Positions 33,817 through 44,066 of a stretch of DNA of 64,000 bases are shown in pieces. The notes beneath the pieces were generated by a model that searched no databases, was not told the DNA's origin, and saw only the letters and a program-made list of their open reading frames with translations. Position 1 is the stretch's first letter. Every line of letters begins with the position of its first letter. The stretch is from Streptomyces huasconensis (GTDB lineage Bacteria; Actinomycetota; Actinomycetes; Streptomycetales; Streptomycetaceae). Position numbers and translations under genes: made by a program. Location of the stretch: positions 29,152 to 93,151 of the forward strand of contig RBWT01000006.1 in the NCBI GenBank assembly GCA_004010275.1, given 5' to 3'.

Positions 33817-34475
33817 CTGCGTGATCGGGCACGGCGTGGGCGCCTGCACCGGATCGCCGCCGTGGGCGCGCACTGCGACGACATCGCCATCGGCGCCGGC
33901 GGCACCCTGCTGACGCTCTGCCGCGCACACCCCGGCATCCGCGTCGACGCGCTGGTCTCTCCGGCGGCGGCAGCGAGCGGGAACAGGAGGAGCACGCCGC
34001 GCTCACCGCGTTCTGCCCCGGCGCCGACCTGCGGCTGACCGTGCTCAAACTGCCGGACGGCCGCATGCCGACGCACTGGGACGAGGCCAAGGCCGCGGTC
34101 GAGGAACTGCGCGGGCGGACCGACCCCGACCTGATCCTGGACACCGACGACGCGCACCAGGACCACCGCGGCCTGGCGCGGCTCGTCCCCACCGCGTTCC
34201 GCGACCACCTCGTGCTCGGCTACGAGATCGTCAAATGGGACGGCGACCTCGGCCGCCCGGCGGCCTACCAGCCGCTGACGCCACGGACCGCCGAACAGAA
34301 GGTGCGGCTGCTCCAGGACCACTACCCGTCACAGCGGCACCGGCCCTGGTACGACCGGGAGGCCTTCCTCGGCCTCGCCCGGATTCGCGGCATCGAATGC
34401 CACGCGCGCTACGCCGAGGCGTTCGCCGTCACCAAACTCACGCTCGATCTCGGCACTCTTGACCTGGGAGATTGA
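33812..34475 (+). CDS. PIG-L family deacetylase (frameshifted)
   Basis: About 220 residues. The zinc-binding motif is VGAHCDDIAIGAGGTLL (AHxDD) and the second metal motif is DDAHQDHRGL. Frames change near 33830 and 33957, joined by the readable stretch SGGGSEREQEEHAALTAF. Members remove N-acetyl groups from amino sugars or act on related amides. Together with the aminotransferase at 40834 this hints at an amino sugar whose acetylation is edited. The start is uncertain: GTG at 33812 or 33821. The gene ends four bases before the SDR start. Confidence 0.82.
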
Positions 34476-34478
34476 ACC

Positions 34479-35504
34479 TTGCGCGTACTACTGACCGGCC
34501 ATCAGGGCTACCTGGGCACGGTGATGGCCCCGGTCCTCACGGCCGCCGGACACGACGTCGTCGGCCTCGACTCCGGCCTGTTCGCCGACTGCGTCCTCGG
34601 CCCGCCGCCCGCCGACCCGCAAGGGCACCGGGTGGACCTGCGCGACATCACCGCCGACCACGTGGCCGGGGTGGACGCCGTGATCCACCTGGCCGCGCTC
34701 TCCAACGACCCCCTGGGATCGCTGGCGCCCGACCTCACCTACGACATCAACCACCACGCCTCCGTACGCCTGGCCCGGCTGGCCCGCGACGCCGGGGTGC
34801 GGCGCTTCCTGTACGCGTCCACCTGCTCGGTCTACGGCGCCGCCGGCGGCGGAGATCTGGTGGGCGAGGACGCCCCGCTGCGCCCCGTGACGCCGTACGC
34901 GGAGTCCAAGGTGCGGGTGGAGGACGACCTGCACGCCCTGGCCGACGACGACTTCACCCCGGTGTTCATGCGCAACGCCACCGCCTTCGGCTTCTCGCCC
35001 CGGCTGCGCGCCGACATCGTCCTGAACAACCTGGTGGGGCACGCGCTGCTCTCCGGTGAGGTGCTCGTGCTCTCCGACGGCACCCCCTGGCGTCCGCTGG
35101 TGCACGCCGCCGACATCGCGCGGGCCTTCGCGGCCGCGCTGACCGCGCCGCGCGACGCGGTGCACGACCGCGCGTTCAACATCGGCAGCGAGACCAACAA
35201 CGTCACGGTCGCCGACATCGCCGAACAGGTCGCGGAGGCGGTGACCGGCGCGAAGGTGGTGATCACGGGGGAGACCGGCGCCGACCCGCGCTCCTACCGC
35301 GTGGACTTCTCCCGGTTCCGCGCCGCGATACCCGGCTTCGAGTGCGCGTGGACGGTCAAGCGGGGAGCAGTCGAACTCGCCGACGCCTACCGGAGGTTCG
35401 GGCTCACGCAGGACGACTTCGAGCAGCGCTTCACCCGGCTCGCCGTGCTGCGCGCCGCGTCCGACGCGGGCACCGTCGACGACACGCTGCGGTGGCGCCG
35501 GTGA
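34479..35504 (+). CDS. NAD-dependent epimerase/dehydratase (extended SDR)
   Basis: An intact 341-residue protein starting from a TTG. The NAD motif is TGHQGYLGTVMAPVL, followed by VDAVIHLAALSNDPLG, the catalytic serine region YASTCSVYGAAGG and the Tyr/Lys pair in TPYAESKVRVE. It would be an NDP-sugar epimerase or 4,6-dehydratase. Next to an RfbF-like enzyme, a CDP-sugar substrate is plausible. Its stop (TGA 35502-35504) overlaps the GTG of the next gene by the usual four-base pattern. Confidence 0.88.
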   Translation: MRVLLTGHQGYLGTVMAPVLTAAGHDVVGLDSGLFADCVLGPPPADPQGHRVDLRDITADHVAGVDAVIHLAALSNDPLGSLAPDLTYDINHHASVRLARLARDAGVRRFLYASTCSVYGAAGGGDLVGEDAPLRPVTPYAESKVRVEDDLHALADDDFTPVFMRNATAFGFSPRLRADIVLNNLVGHALLSGEVLVLSDGTPWRPLVHAADIARAFAAALTAPRDAVHDRAFNIGSETNNVTVADIAEQVAEAVTGAKVVITGETGADPRSYRVDFSRFRAAIPGFECAWTVKRGAVELADAYRRFGLTQDDFEQRFTRLAVLRAASDAGTVDDTLRWRR

Positions 35505-36781
35505 CCGGGGGCGGCTCAGGCGAGGAGATGTACGCGCTGGTGGAGCGGTTGTACCCGCTGTGCAGGAGCATCACCGGCGACGGTGTGCGGGCCACCCTGA
35601 AGATCGTCGACGAGTACCTTCCGCTCCAGCTGCACGAGGTGCCGACCGGGACGCAGGTGCTCGACTGGACGGTGCCCCAGGAGTGGAACATCCGGGACGC
35701 GTATATCGCCGACGCCTCCGGACAGCGGGTCGTCGACTTCGCCGCGTCCAGCCTGCACGTCCTCGGCTACAGCGTGCCGGTGTCCCAGACCATGCCCCTG
35801 TCCGAGCTGCGGGCGCACCTGCACACGCTGCCGGACCACCCCACCTGGGTGCCGTACCGCACCAGCTACTACAAGCCGGACTGGGGTTTCTGCCTCTCCC
35901 AGGAAACCTTGGACGCGCTGCCGGACGGCGAGTACGAGATACGTATCGACTCCACCCTCACCGACGGACACCTCACCTACGCCGAACACGTGGTCCCCGG
36001 TCAGGTCCCCGACGAGGTGATCGTCTCCTGCCATGTGTGCCACCCGTCGCTGGCCAACGACAATCTGGCGGGCATCGCGGTGGCGACCTACCTGGCGCGG
36101 GCGCTGGCGGAGCAGACGCCGTACTACACCTACCGGTTCATCTTCGCGCCCGGCACCATCGGCGCGATCACTTGGCTGGCCCGCAACCAGGAGCGGGTGG
36201 AACGGGTCAAACACGGGCTCGTGCTGGCCTGCGCGGGGGACTCGGGACGGCTGACGTACAAGCGGAGCAGGCGCGGTGACGCGGAGATCGACCAGGTGCT
36301 GCGGCACGTACTGGCCGCCTCCGAACGGCCTCATGAGGTACGGGAGTTCACCCCGTACGGCTACGACGAACGGCAGTACTGCTCGCCCGGTTTCGACCTC
36401 GGCGTGGGCTCGCTCAGCCGTACGCCGTACGCCGGATACCCCGAGTACCACACGTCGGCGGACAACCTCGACTTCGTCTCCCCGGAGGCGATGGCGGACA
36501 CCCTCGCCGTCTGCCGCGAGGCGTTCACCGTCCTCGACCGCAACCGCCGGTACCTCAACCTCAGTCCCTACGGCGAACCACAGCTCGGCAGGCGCGGGCT
36601 GTACGACTCGCTCGGCGGCCGCAGCGACGCGAAACAGGCGCAGATGGCGATGCTCTGGGTGCTCAGCCTCTCCGACGGCGCGCACAGTCTGCTGGACGTC
36701 GCCGAGCGGGCCGGGCTGCCGTTCGACACCGTCGCCGCCGCGGCCGACGCCCTGCGCGGCGCCGGACTCGTCAAGGCGTGA
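35501..36781 (+). CDS. DUF4910 domain protein, M28-like zinc aminopeptidase fold
   Basis: An intact 426-residue protein from the GTG at 35501. The N-terminal part (PLCRSITGDGVRATLKIVDE) precedes a peptidase M28-like core. The metal-site region reads VSCHVCHPSLANDNLAGIAV with His and Asp ligands, and later CAGDSGRLTYKRS, YHTSADNLDFVSPEA. A C-terminal winged-helix part (DGAHSLLDVAERAGLPFDTV) matches the DUF4910/HTH arrangement. These genes often lie in surface-glycan clusters, yet their substrate is unknown. Hydrolysis of an aminoacyl or amide group on a sugar is one possibility. It is translationally coupled on both sides. Confidence 0.82.
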   Translation: MTGGGSGEEMYALVERLYPLCRSITGDGVRATLKIVDEYLPLQLHEVPTGTQVLDWTVPQEWNIRDAYIADASGQRVVDFAASSLHVLGYSVPVSQTMPLSELRAHLHTLPDHPTWVPYRTSYYKPDWGFCLSQETLDALPDGEYEIRIDSTLTDGHLTYAEHVVPGQVPDEVIVSCHVCHPSLANDNLAGIAVATYLARALAEQTPYYTYRFIFAPGTIGAITWLARNQERVERVKHGLVLACAGDSGRLTYKRSRRGDAEIDQVLRHVLAASERPHEVREFTPYGYDERQYCSPGFDLGVGSLSRTPYAGYPEYHTSADNLDFVSPEAMADTLAVCREAFTVLDRNRRYLNLSPYGEPQLGRRGLYDSLGGRSDAKQAQMAMLWVLSLSDGAHSLLDVAERAGLPFDTVAAAADALRGAGLVKA

Positions 36782-38099
36782 CGCCGATGACCACCGGGCG
36801 GGAGAAGGCGGCAGGAGAGGAGACGGTGCGGGAGGAAGCGGCGCGGCCCGCCGCGAAGCGGGCCATGCTCGGCCGGCTGTCCTGGGGCCTTGCCGACCAG
36901 GCGGCCTCCAGCATGACCAACTTCGCGGTGGGCATCTACGTCGCACGCTCGCTCGGCCTTGCCGCGTTCGGCGTCTTCAGCCTGGCGTGGGTGACCTACG
37001 GCGTGGTGCTCAGCGTCTCCCGCGGCCTCGCCACCGACCCGCTCGTGGTGCGCTTCAGCGGCGTACCGGACGCCTCCTGGCGCGGGGCGGTGGCCCGCTC
37101 CTCGGGTGCCGCCCTCGGCGTCGGAGGTGTCATCGGCGCGGCCTGTCTGGTGGCGGGGCTCGCCCTCGGCGGCTCTGTGGGGCCCGCCTTCGCCGCTCTC
37201 GGCGTCATGCTGCCGGGGCTGCTGCTCCAGGACGCCTGGCGGTACTCGTTCTTCGCCGCCGGGAACGGGCGCAAGGCGTTCGTCAACGACCTCGTGTGGG
37301 GCGCGGCACTTGTCCCCGCCATGGTGATCGCCGCCCGTGTGGACACCGTGGCCGCCTTCGTGCTCGCCTGGGGCGCGTCCGCCGCGGTGGCCGCACTCTA
37401 CGGCTGCCTCCAGTCCCGGGTCCGGCCCCGCCCGACCGGTGCCCGCGAGTGGCTTCGCGCGCACCACGACCTCGGCTACCGGTACGTGGCCGAGAACGTC
37501 AGCACCAGTGGCGCGAGCCAGCTGCGGGCCTACGGGCTCGGCGCGATCGTCGGGGTCGGCGCGGTCGGCGCGATCCGGGGCGCCGAACTCCTGCTCGGCC
37601 CCTTCCTCGCCGTGCTGATGGGCCTCTCGCTGGTCACCGTCGCGAGGCGGCACGTGTACTGCGGCAGGCCCCGCACCGCCTCGGTCTGTTCTGCCTCGTC
37701 CTGGGCGGCGCGCAGGCCGTCGCCGCACTGCTCTGGGGCGCGGCGCTCCTCCTCGTACCGGACCGGGCGGGCGCGTTCGTGCTCGGCGACGTCTGGAGCA
37801 CCGCCTCCGAACTCATCGTCCCGGCCACGCTCGGCGTCGCGGGCGCGGGCCTCGGCACCGGCGCCGCGGCCGGGCTGCGCGCGCTCGCCGCGGCCCGCCG
37901 CAGCCTGCGCGCCAGCTGTTCGCCTCCGCCTGCTACGTCGGCGGCGGCCTCGGCGCGCGCGGCCGTGGCCGGCACGGTCGGCTCCGCCTGGGGTGTCGCC
38001 GCCGCGACCCTCGGCGCCTCGGCCGTGTGGTGGCTGCACCTGCGGGCCGCCCTGCGCGAGCACCACCAGAACCCCCTTCCCGAAGTGAGGACACCATGA
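36778..38099 (+). CDS. Polysaccharide flippase, Wzx-like (frameshifted)
   Basis: About 435 residues with about twelve hydrophobic segments. The N terminus is LSWGLADQAASSMTNFAVGI followed by YVARSLGLAAFGVFSLA, a typical MATE/Wzx entry. A frame change near 37660 and a short compensated shift near 37917 are needed to complete it. The protein would flip the lipid-linked repeat unit across the membrane. The start is either GTG 36778, overlapping the previous TGA, or ATG 36787. The final TGA overlaps the ATG of the glycosyltransferase. Confidence 0.82.
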
Positions 38100-39029
38100 C
38101 CGCCCCACCGCGGTTGAGCATCGGCCTGCCCGTGTACAACGGCGAGGAGTACCTCGCCGAGTCGCTCGACGCCCTGCTCGGCCAGACCTACGAGGACTTC
38201 GAACTCGTCATCACCGACAACGCCTCGACCGACGGAACGCAGGACCTCTGCCGCAAGTACGCCGCGCGGGACTCCCGCATCCGCTACATCCGGCTGCTCC
38301 GGAACATCGGCGCCGCCCCGAACCACAACTACGTGTTCACCCAGTGCCGCGGCGAACTGTTCAAGTGGGCCTCGCACGACGACCTGTACGCCCGGGACCT
38401 GCTGCGGCGCTGCGTCGAGGTGCTGGACGAGCGGCCGGAGGTGGTCCTCGCGCACAGCGGCCAGGCGGTCATCGACGGCGCCGGCCAGGTGAAGGTCCCC
38501 TACGAATACGGGCTCGCCACCGACTCGCCGCACGCGCCGGGGCGCTTCCGCAGCCTGCTGTTCGAGCCCGGCGGCGACGACTTCTACGGGGTGATGCGGG
38601 CCGACGTGCTGCGCCGGGTGAAACCGCACGACAGCTACCACCACGCGGACCGCACGTTCGTCGCCGAGATCACCCTGCACGGACCCTTCCACCAGGTCCC
38701 CGAACTGCTGTACTTCCGCCGCGACCACCCCACCCGCGCCGAACGGGCCAACCCCTCGAAGCGGTCCCGGTGCGTCAACCTCGACCCGCGCCGGGCGGGC
38801 CCGCTGCACCCGACGCCCCGGCATGCTCGCCGAGTACGTCGGGGGCTTCGCCTCGGCGATCCGGCGGGCGCCGCTCTCCTCGGCCGACCGGCGCGCCTGC
38901 TACGGCCACCTGGCCGCGTGGCTGACCAGCCGGGCCCGGCCGGGCGCCGGGGAGCGGGTCGAGGACCGCGCGCCGGTCGACCCGGCCCGGCTCACCGTCG
39001 CCGTCGACGCCCTCGTCGCCAGGGCGTGA
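38096..39029 (+). CDS. Glycosyltransferase family 2 (one frameshift)
   Basis: About 310 residues. The GT-A fold starts LSIGLPVYNGEEYLAESLDA and shows ELVITDNASTDGTQDLCRKY; the metal-site region reads FKWASHDDLYARDLL. Motifs stay in one frame to about 38812, then the C-terminal part (MLAEYVGGFASAIRRAPLSS) continues in another frame to 39029. It transfers one sugar of the repeat unit in the cytoplasm. The gene overlaps the flippase stop by four bases. Confidence 0.85.
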
Positions 39030-39050
39030 AGGCCGTGCAGGGAGGGGGGC

Positions 39051-40278
39051 GTGACCGCTGCCCGCGTCGGGCTCTTCGGCCTGCTCGGTTCCGGCAACCT
39101 CGGCAACGACGGGTCGCTCGAAGCGGTGCTCGGGTACCTGCGCGCCGCACACCCGGAAGCGGCCGTCGACGCGCTGTGCGGCGGCCCCGAGACCGTCACG
39201 GCCCGGTACGCGATCCCCGCGACCCGGCTGCACTGGTACCGGGGGGAGTACCGCACCGCGTCACGCGCGGGCGCGATCGCGGGCAAGGGCCTCGGCAAAG
39301 TCGTCGACGCCTTCCGCACCGCCGCCTGGGTGCGCCGGCACGACGTGGTGATCGTCCCCGGCATGGGCGTCCTGGAGGCCACGCTGCCGCTGCGGCCGTG
39401 GGGCTTTCCGTACGCCCTGTTCCTGCTCTGCGCGTCCGGCCGGCTCCTCGGCACCCGGGTCGCGCAGTCGGCGTCGGCGCCGGCCCGATCGGCAACCGGG
39501 CGACCCGGACCCTGGTGCGCTGGTCGGCGCGGCTGGCCGCCTACCGGTCGTACCGCGACGCCCCGTCCCGCGCCGCGATGCGGGCGATGGGCGTGGACAC
39601 CGCGCGGGGCAAGGTCTACCCGGACCTCGCGTTCGCCCTGCCCGCGACCGCGGGGAGCGCGCCCCGCGTCCGCCGGGCCGGCCGGGTGCGGTCTGCGTCG
39701 GCGTCATGGCCTTCCACGGCGGTGACGACGACGCGCCCGAGCCGACGAGATCCACCGCCGCTACCTCGACGGGATGACCCGGTTCGTCCGCGCGCTGGCC
39801 GCGGACGGCAGGCCGGTGCGGCTGCTCACCGGCGACGCGTGCGACGCGCCGGTGGTCGCCGCCATCGTCGACGCGGTGGACTCGCCGCTGGTCACCGCGG
39901 CCGAGACGCCTCGCTCGCCGACCTGATGAAGGAGACGGCGGCCGCCGACACCGTCGTGGCGACCCGCTACCACAACCTGGTCTGCGCCCTGAAGACCGGC
40001 ACACCGACGCTGGCGCTGAGCTACGCGGCCAAGAGCGACGCGCTCATGGACCGGATGGGCCTTGCCGCCTTCTGCCACCCGGCGCGCGACGTCGACGCGA
40101 CCGGCTGCTCGCGCAGTTCCGTGAACTGGAGCGGCGGTCGGCGGAGCTGCGGCAGACCCTCACCGAGCGGAACCGCACCGCTGAACGGCAACTCCAGGAC
40201 CAGTTCGCGCAGTTGACCGCGGCCCTGTTCCCCACCATCGACCCCGCACGAGCCCAGATCCGGCAGGAGACACCATGA
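39051..40278 (+). CDS. Polysaccharide pyruvyl transferase family protein (several frameshifts)
   Basis: About 405 residues. The start VGLFGLLGSGNLGNDGSLEA is the family hallmark. ARLHWYR-type spacing, HDVVIVPGMGVLEATLPL, VGAGPIGNRATRTLVRWSAR and later AAADTVVATRYHNLVCALKT and LALSYAAKSDALM follow. Frames change near 39468, 39690, 39900 and 40100. These enzymes place pyruvate ketals from phosphoenolpyruvate on sugars and add negative charge. The tail (LTERNRTAERQLQDQFAQLT) is helical. The gene ends at a TGA overlapping the RmlC-like start. Confidence 0.85.
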
Positions 40279-40826
40279 AGGCCACCGAAGTCCCCAAGAT
40301 CGCGGGCGCATTCCTCTTCGAACCCACGCCGTACGCCGATGACCGCGGCTTCTTCTGCCGCACCTTTGACGCCGACGTGATCCGCTCGGTGGGCCTCGAC
40401 CCGGCTGGTTTCGTCCAGGACAGCCTGTCCCGCTCGGTCCGGGGCGTGCTGCGCGGGCTCCACCTGCGCTCCGGCGCCGGTGAGGCCAAGCTGGTGCGGT
40501 GCTCGTACGGGAGGATCTTCGACGTTGTCGTGGACCTGCGGCCGGACTCACCGACGTACCGCAACCGGGCCTTCTTCGAGCTGTCCGGTGAGACGCAGAG
40601 AACCCTGTACGTCCCGGCGGGATGCGCGCACGGCTTCCAGGCGCTGACCGAGACCGCCGACATCGCCTACCGGATCGACCGCCCGCACGATCCGGCCGAG
40701 GACGTGACGATCGCCTTCGACGACCCGGACCTCGCCATCCCCTGGCCCCTGCCGGTCACCTCGATGTCCCCACGGGACCGGGAGGCGCCCAGCCTCGCCG
40801 AGGCCCTCAAGCGCGTGGAGAGTTGA
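40275..40826 (+). CDS. dTDP-4-dehydrorhamnose 3,5-epimerase-like protein
   Basis: An intact 183-residue cupin-fold epimerase. The motifs ADDRGFFCRTFD, RGVLRGLHLRSGAGEAKLVR and YVPAGCAHGFQALTETADIA match RmlC, with the catalytic His in RGLH. No RmlA, RmlB or RmlD lies in this window, so it probably epimerises a CDP-sugar or another NDP-4-keto-sugar made by the neighbouring enzymes. It is linked by ATGA to the pyruvyl transferase. Confidence 0.88.
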   Translation: MKATEVPKIAGAFLFEPTPYADDRGFFCRTFDADVIRSVGLDPAGFVQDSLSRSVRGVLRGLHLRSGAGEAKLVRCSYGRIFDVVVDLRPDSPTYRNRAFFELSGETQRTLYVPAGCAHGFQALTETADIAYRIDRPHDPAEDVTIAFDDPDLAIPWPLPVTSMSPRDREAPSLAEALKRVES

Positions 40827-40833
40827 GGCCGAC

Positions 40834-42178
40834 GTGAACACCGAACAGGGCACGCCGCCCGAGGAGTTCGCCCTGCCCCGGTCGCGGCGGGCGAACGAAC
40901 GGCTGCACGCCATGATCCCCGGGGGCGCGCACACCTACGCCAAGGGCGACGACCAGTACCCCGAGCACCTGGCCCCGGTCATCAGCCACGGCCGGGGCGC
41001 CCACGTGTGGGACGTCGACGGCAACCGCTACATCGAGTACGGCTCCGGGCTGCGGTCGGTCAGCCTCGGCCACGCCCACCGCGCGGTGCTCGAAGCGGTC
41101 GGGCGGGAGATCGGACGCGGCGGCAACTTCGTCCGGCCGTCCATCGTGGAGGCCGAGGCCGCGGAACGCTTCCTCGCGACCGTGCCCACCGCCGAGATGG
41201 TGAAGTTCGCGAAGAACGGCTCCGACGCCACCACCGCCGCGGTGCGCCTCGCCCGAGCCGTCACCGGCCGCCCGCGGGTGGCGGTCTGCGCCGACCACCC
41301 CTTCTTCTCCGTCGACGACTGGTTCATCGGCACCACGTCCGATGTCCGCCGGCATCCCGGCGGCGACCACCGGCCTCACCCTGTCCTTCCCGTACGGCGA
41401 CCTGGCCGCCACGGAGAAGCTGCTCACCCGGCACCCCGGCGACGTCGCCTGCCTGATCCTCGAACCCGCCACGCACACCGAGCCGCCACCGGGGTACCTC
41501 GCGGGCCTGCGCGAGCTGGCCGACCGGCACGGCTGCGTCCTGATCTTCGACGAGATGATCACCGGCCTGCGCTGGTCCGAGGCGGGCGCGCAAGGGCTGT
41601 ACGGCGTCGTCCCCGACCTCTCCACGTTCGGCAAGGCGCTGGGCAACGGCTTCGCCGTCTCCGCGCTGGCCGGACGCCGCGACCTGATGGAGCGGGGCGG
41701 CCTGCGCCACTCCCACGAGCGGGTGTTCCTGCTGTCCACCACGCACGGCGCGGAGACGCACTCCCTGGCCGCCGCGATGGCCGTCCAGGCGACTTACGTC
41801 GAGGAGGGCGTCACCGCGCGCCTGCACGCCCTCGGGGAGCGGCTGGCCGCCGGGGCCCGCGAGGCGGCGGCCGCCATGGGCGTCGGCGAGCACGTCCTCG
41901 TCCGGGGCCGGGCCAGCAACCTGGTCTTCGCCACCCTCGACGAACAAGGGCGGCCGTCGCAGCCGTACCGCACGCTGTTCCTGCGCCGCCTCCTCATGGG
42001 CGGGGTGCTTGCCCCGTCGTTCGTGGTGAGCAGCGCGCTCGACGACGCCGACATCGACCAGACCGTCGCGGTGGTGGCGCAGGCGTGCGCGGTGTACCGG
42101 AAGGCGCTGGACGCCGGTGACCCCACCCCCTGGCTCGGCGGGCGGCCGGTGAAAGCCGTGTTCCGCCGCACCGACTGA
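40834..42178 (+). CDS. Class III aminotransferase (glutamate-1-semialdehyde aminomutase type, one frameshift)
   Basis: About 445 residues. Key blocks are HAMIPGGAHTYAKGDDQYP, GNRYIEYGSGLRSVSLGHAH, FAKNGSDATTAAVRLARAVT, then, after a shift near 41342, CVLIFDEMITGLRWSEAGAQ and the PLP lysine in STFGKALGNGF. HemL homologues inside sugar clusters act as NDP-sugar aminotransferases, not in tetrapyrrole synthesis. The GTG at 40834 lies seven bases after the RmlC-like stop. This is the last gene of the operon; it meets the PAP2 gene head-on. Confidence 0.85.
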
Positions 42179-42184
42179 AGTGAC

Positions 42185-42989
42185 GTGACGTGAGCAGCGT
42201 CGCCGACCGGCGTCGGCCTGGTCCGCCGACCGACCGGCGGCCCGACCGGCGGCCCGACCGGCGGCCCGGTCGGCCGCCCCGTCGACCAGCCACGCGGTGG
42301 CCGGTACCACCGCCGGCGCGGTGCACCAGCCGCCGAGGACGTCGGTCGGGTAGTGCGCGCCCAGCACGACCTGCGCCCAGCCCATGGCGGCGCCAACGAC
42401 GAGCGCCGAGGCGAGCACGAGTACGGTGCCGGTCATCCTGCCGAGACCCAGTCGTCCGGCGGCGACCAGTGCCACCGCGAGCGCGAGTGCCGTGAGGAAG
42501 GCGGTGTGCCCGCTCGGGTAGGACAGATTGCCGTCGCCGTGGATGGTGCGTCCCACCAGCGGCTTGAGCAGCTTCGTCGCCCCCACGGCCAGACCGGGGC
42601 CGACCACGACGAGCACCGCCGCGCGAGGACACCGGAGCAGCAGGCAGCCCGTCACGGCGACCGCGACCAGCACCGCCGCGCCCACGGGCTCCCCCAAGAA
42701 GTCCGTGGCCAGGGCGACGCCCCGCCACGGCGACCTCACGCCCTCCACCGCGGCCCAGATCCGCGCGTCCACCGTGCCGGGCCGACTGTCATCGGCGTAC
42801 AGGACCCCCAGCAGCGACGACCAGCAGGGCGGCGAGGCCCCCGATCGGCCCGAGCCATCCGCGCAGCGGCACCGGCAGCAAGGCGGGCGTCGGCCGACCG
42901 GTCACAGGTCCGCCGCGCCCCACCGGACCGACGTCCGCGGCCGTTCCGCCCAGGCGATCCAACGCGTACCCCCGTGGTGTACCGGTCAC
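42185..42989 (-). CDS. PAP2-family phosphatase (frameshifted, 3' end uncertain)
   Basis: The conserved phosphatase motifs are clear: KLLKPLVGRTIHGDGNLSYP, then PSGHTAFLTALALAVALVAA, and HYPTDVLGGWCTAPAVV. Five or six membrane segments are expected. The start at the GTG at 42989 is reached through a frameshift in a GGGGG run near 42811 (LAALLVVAAG, then VLYADDSRPGTVDARIW). It may be an undecaprenyl-pyrophosphate phosphatase that recycles lipid carrier for the adjacent polysaccharide operon. No stop codon occurs in its frame until far inside the aminotransferase gene, so the end is set at about 42185. Confidence 0.75.
42232..42267 (-). repeat. Three 12-bp tandem repeats in the PAP2 tail
   Basis: GACCGGCGGCCC is present three times in a row, with a diverged fourth copy after it. 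On the minus strand it encodes repeating Ala/Gly/Arg residues (AAGR). It is a local expansion close to the meeting point of the PAP2 and aminotransferase genes. Confidence 0.7.
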
Positions 42990-43081
42990 CCTGCGGCGAC
43001 CGTGAGCCTCTGCTCCACACCCTAGCCAACAACCTGCTGGTGCCAGGCGGCCGTTGGAGGCGGTCCTGCTATGGTGCGCCG

Positions 43082-43516
43082 ATGTCTTCGATCAAGAAAT
43101 TCCAGGTCACCTTCGACTGCGCGGAGCCCGAACGCGTCGCTCGTTTCTGGTGCGAGGTGCTGGGGTACGTCGCACCACCGCCGCCGGAGGGTTTTCCGAC
43201 GTGGGACGCGTACAACCGCTCCCTGCCCGCCGAGGAACGGGGGGCATGGTTCGCGTGCAGCGACCCGTCGGGCGTCGGCCCGCGCCTGTACTTCCAGCGC
43301 GTACCGGAAGGGAAGGTCGCCAAGAACCGGGTGCACCTCGACGTGCGCGCCGGTACCGGTCTCGTGGGCGACGAGCGCCTCGCCACGCTGGAGGCCGAAC
43401 GCGACCGGCTGGTCGCGCTCGGCGCGGTCTGCGTGCAGGTGCTGACCGCCGACGAGGAGAACGAGTCGTGCATCGTGATGCAGGACATCGAGGGCAATGA
43501 GTTCTGCCTCGACTGA
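43082..43516 (+). CDS. VOC family (glyoxalase-like) protein
   Basis: An intact 144-residue protein. The vicinal-oxygen-chelate pattern is visible: KFQVTFDCAEPERVARFWCE, PRLYFQRVPEGKVAKNRVHL and SCIVMQDIEGNEFCLD. His and Glu in the HLDV and EGNEF blocks are typical metal ligands. Members include small resistance proteins and dioxygenases; the substrate is unknown. It stands alone and converges on the cupin gene. Confidence 0.88.
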   Translation: MSSIKKFQVTFDCAEPERVARFWCEVLGYVAPPPPEGFPTWDAYNRSLPAEERGAWFACSDPSGVGPRLYFQRVPEGKVAKNRVHLDVRAGTGLVGDERLATLEAERDRLVALGAVCVQVLTADEENESCIVMQDIEGNEFCLD

Positions 43517-43583
43517 GCGTCCTCCCCGACGGGGGGCCGGGCGGGCGGCGGACTGATGGGCGGGCGCGCTCGACGCGCGTCCG

Positions 43584-43949
43584 TCAGCCTCCTTGCGCCT
43601 TGATGTGCTCGACCACCTTGTCGAAGTCCTCGGCCGGCGAGAAGTCGATGTACTCGCAGTCCTCGAGCGCCAACGGTGCGTGGCCGGGCGACCAGTAGAA
43701 GGCGTCACCCGCCTCGTAGGTCTCGTCGCCGTCCGGCGTCCGCATCTTCAGCCGTCCCTTGAAGACATAGCCCCAGTGCGGGCACGGGCAGAGGTCACCC
43801 GCCAGCCCCTTGAGGGCGGGCCCCATGTCGGTGCCCTCGGGAAACCTCACGAAGGCGACGGACATGTCTCCGCCGATGTCCTGAACACGCAGCTCCACAC
43901 CGTCCCCTTCGATGGCGACGGGAATGTCATCGCGCTTGGTCGCTTTCAT
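43584..43949 (-). CDS. Small cupin-domain protein
   Basis: A 121-residue protein from an ATG at 43949 behind GGAGGAGCC. The cupin sequence is MSVAFVRFPEGTDMGPALKG, HWGYVFKGRLKMRTPDGDET, and YEAGDAFYWSPGHAPLALED. The His of HWGYVFKG and the second-motif His in PGHAP could bind a metal. Function is unknown. Confidence 0.85.
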   Translation of the reverse strand: MKATKRDDIPVAIEGDGVELRVQDIGGDMSVAFVRFPEGTDMGPALKGLAGDLCPCPHWGYVFKGRLKMRTPDGDETYEAGDAFYWSPGHAPLALEDCEYIDFSPAEDFDKVVEHIKAQGG

Positions 43950-44066
43950 GGCTCCTCCACGCTCACCTGCTGAGGAACACCCGGGAGGACCTTCTCTCTC
44001 CAGCCTGGACCCGCGAGCGCCGCAACGCGATATCTGGTGAACGGGCGGACGACGGAGCAGGCGGTG

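Noticed and set aside
41324..42184. A C-terminal extension of the PAP2 protein across the aminotransferase
   Set aside because: It is antisense to conserved PLP-enzyme sequence and has no membrane or enzyme motifs.
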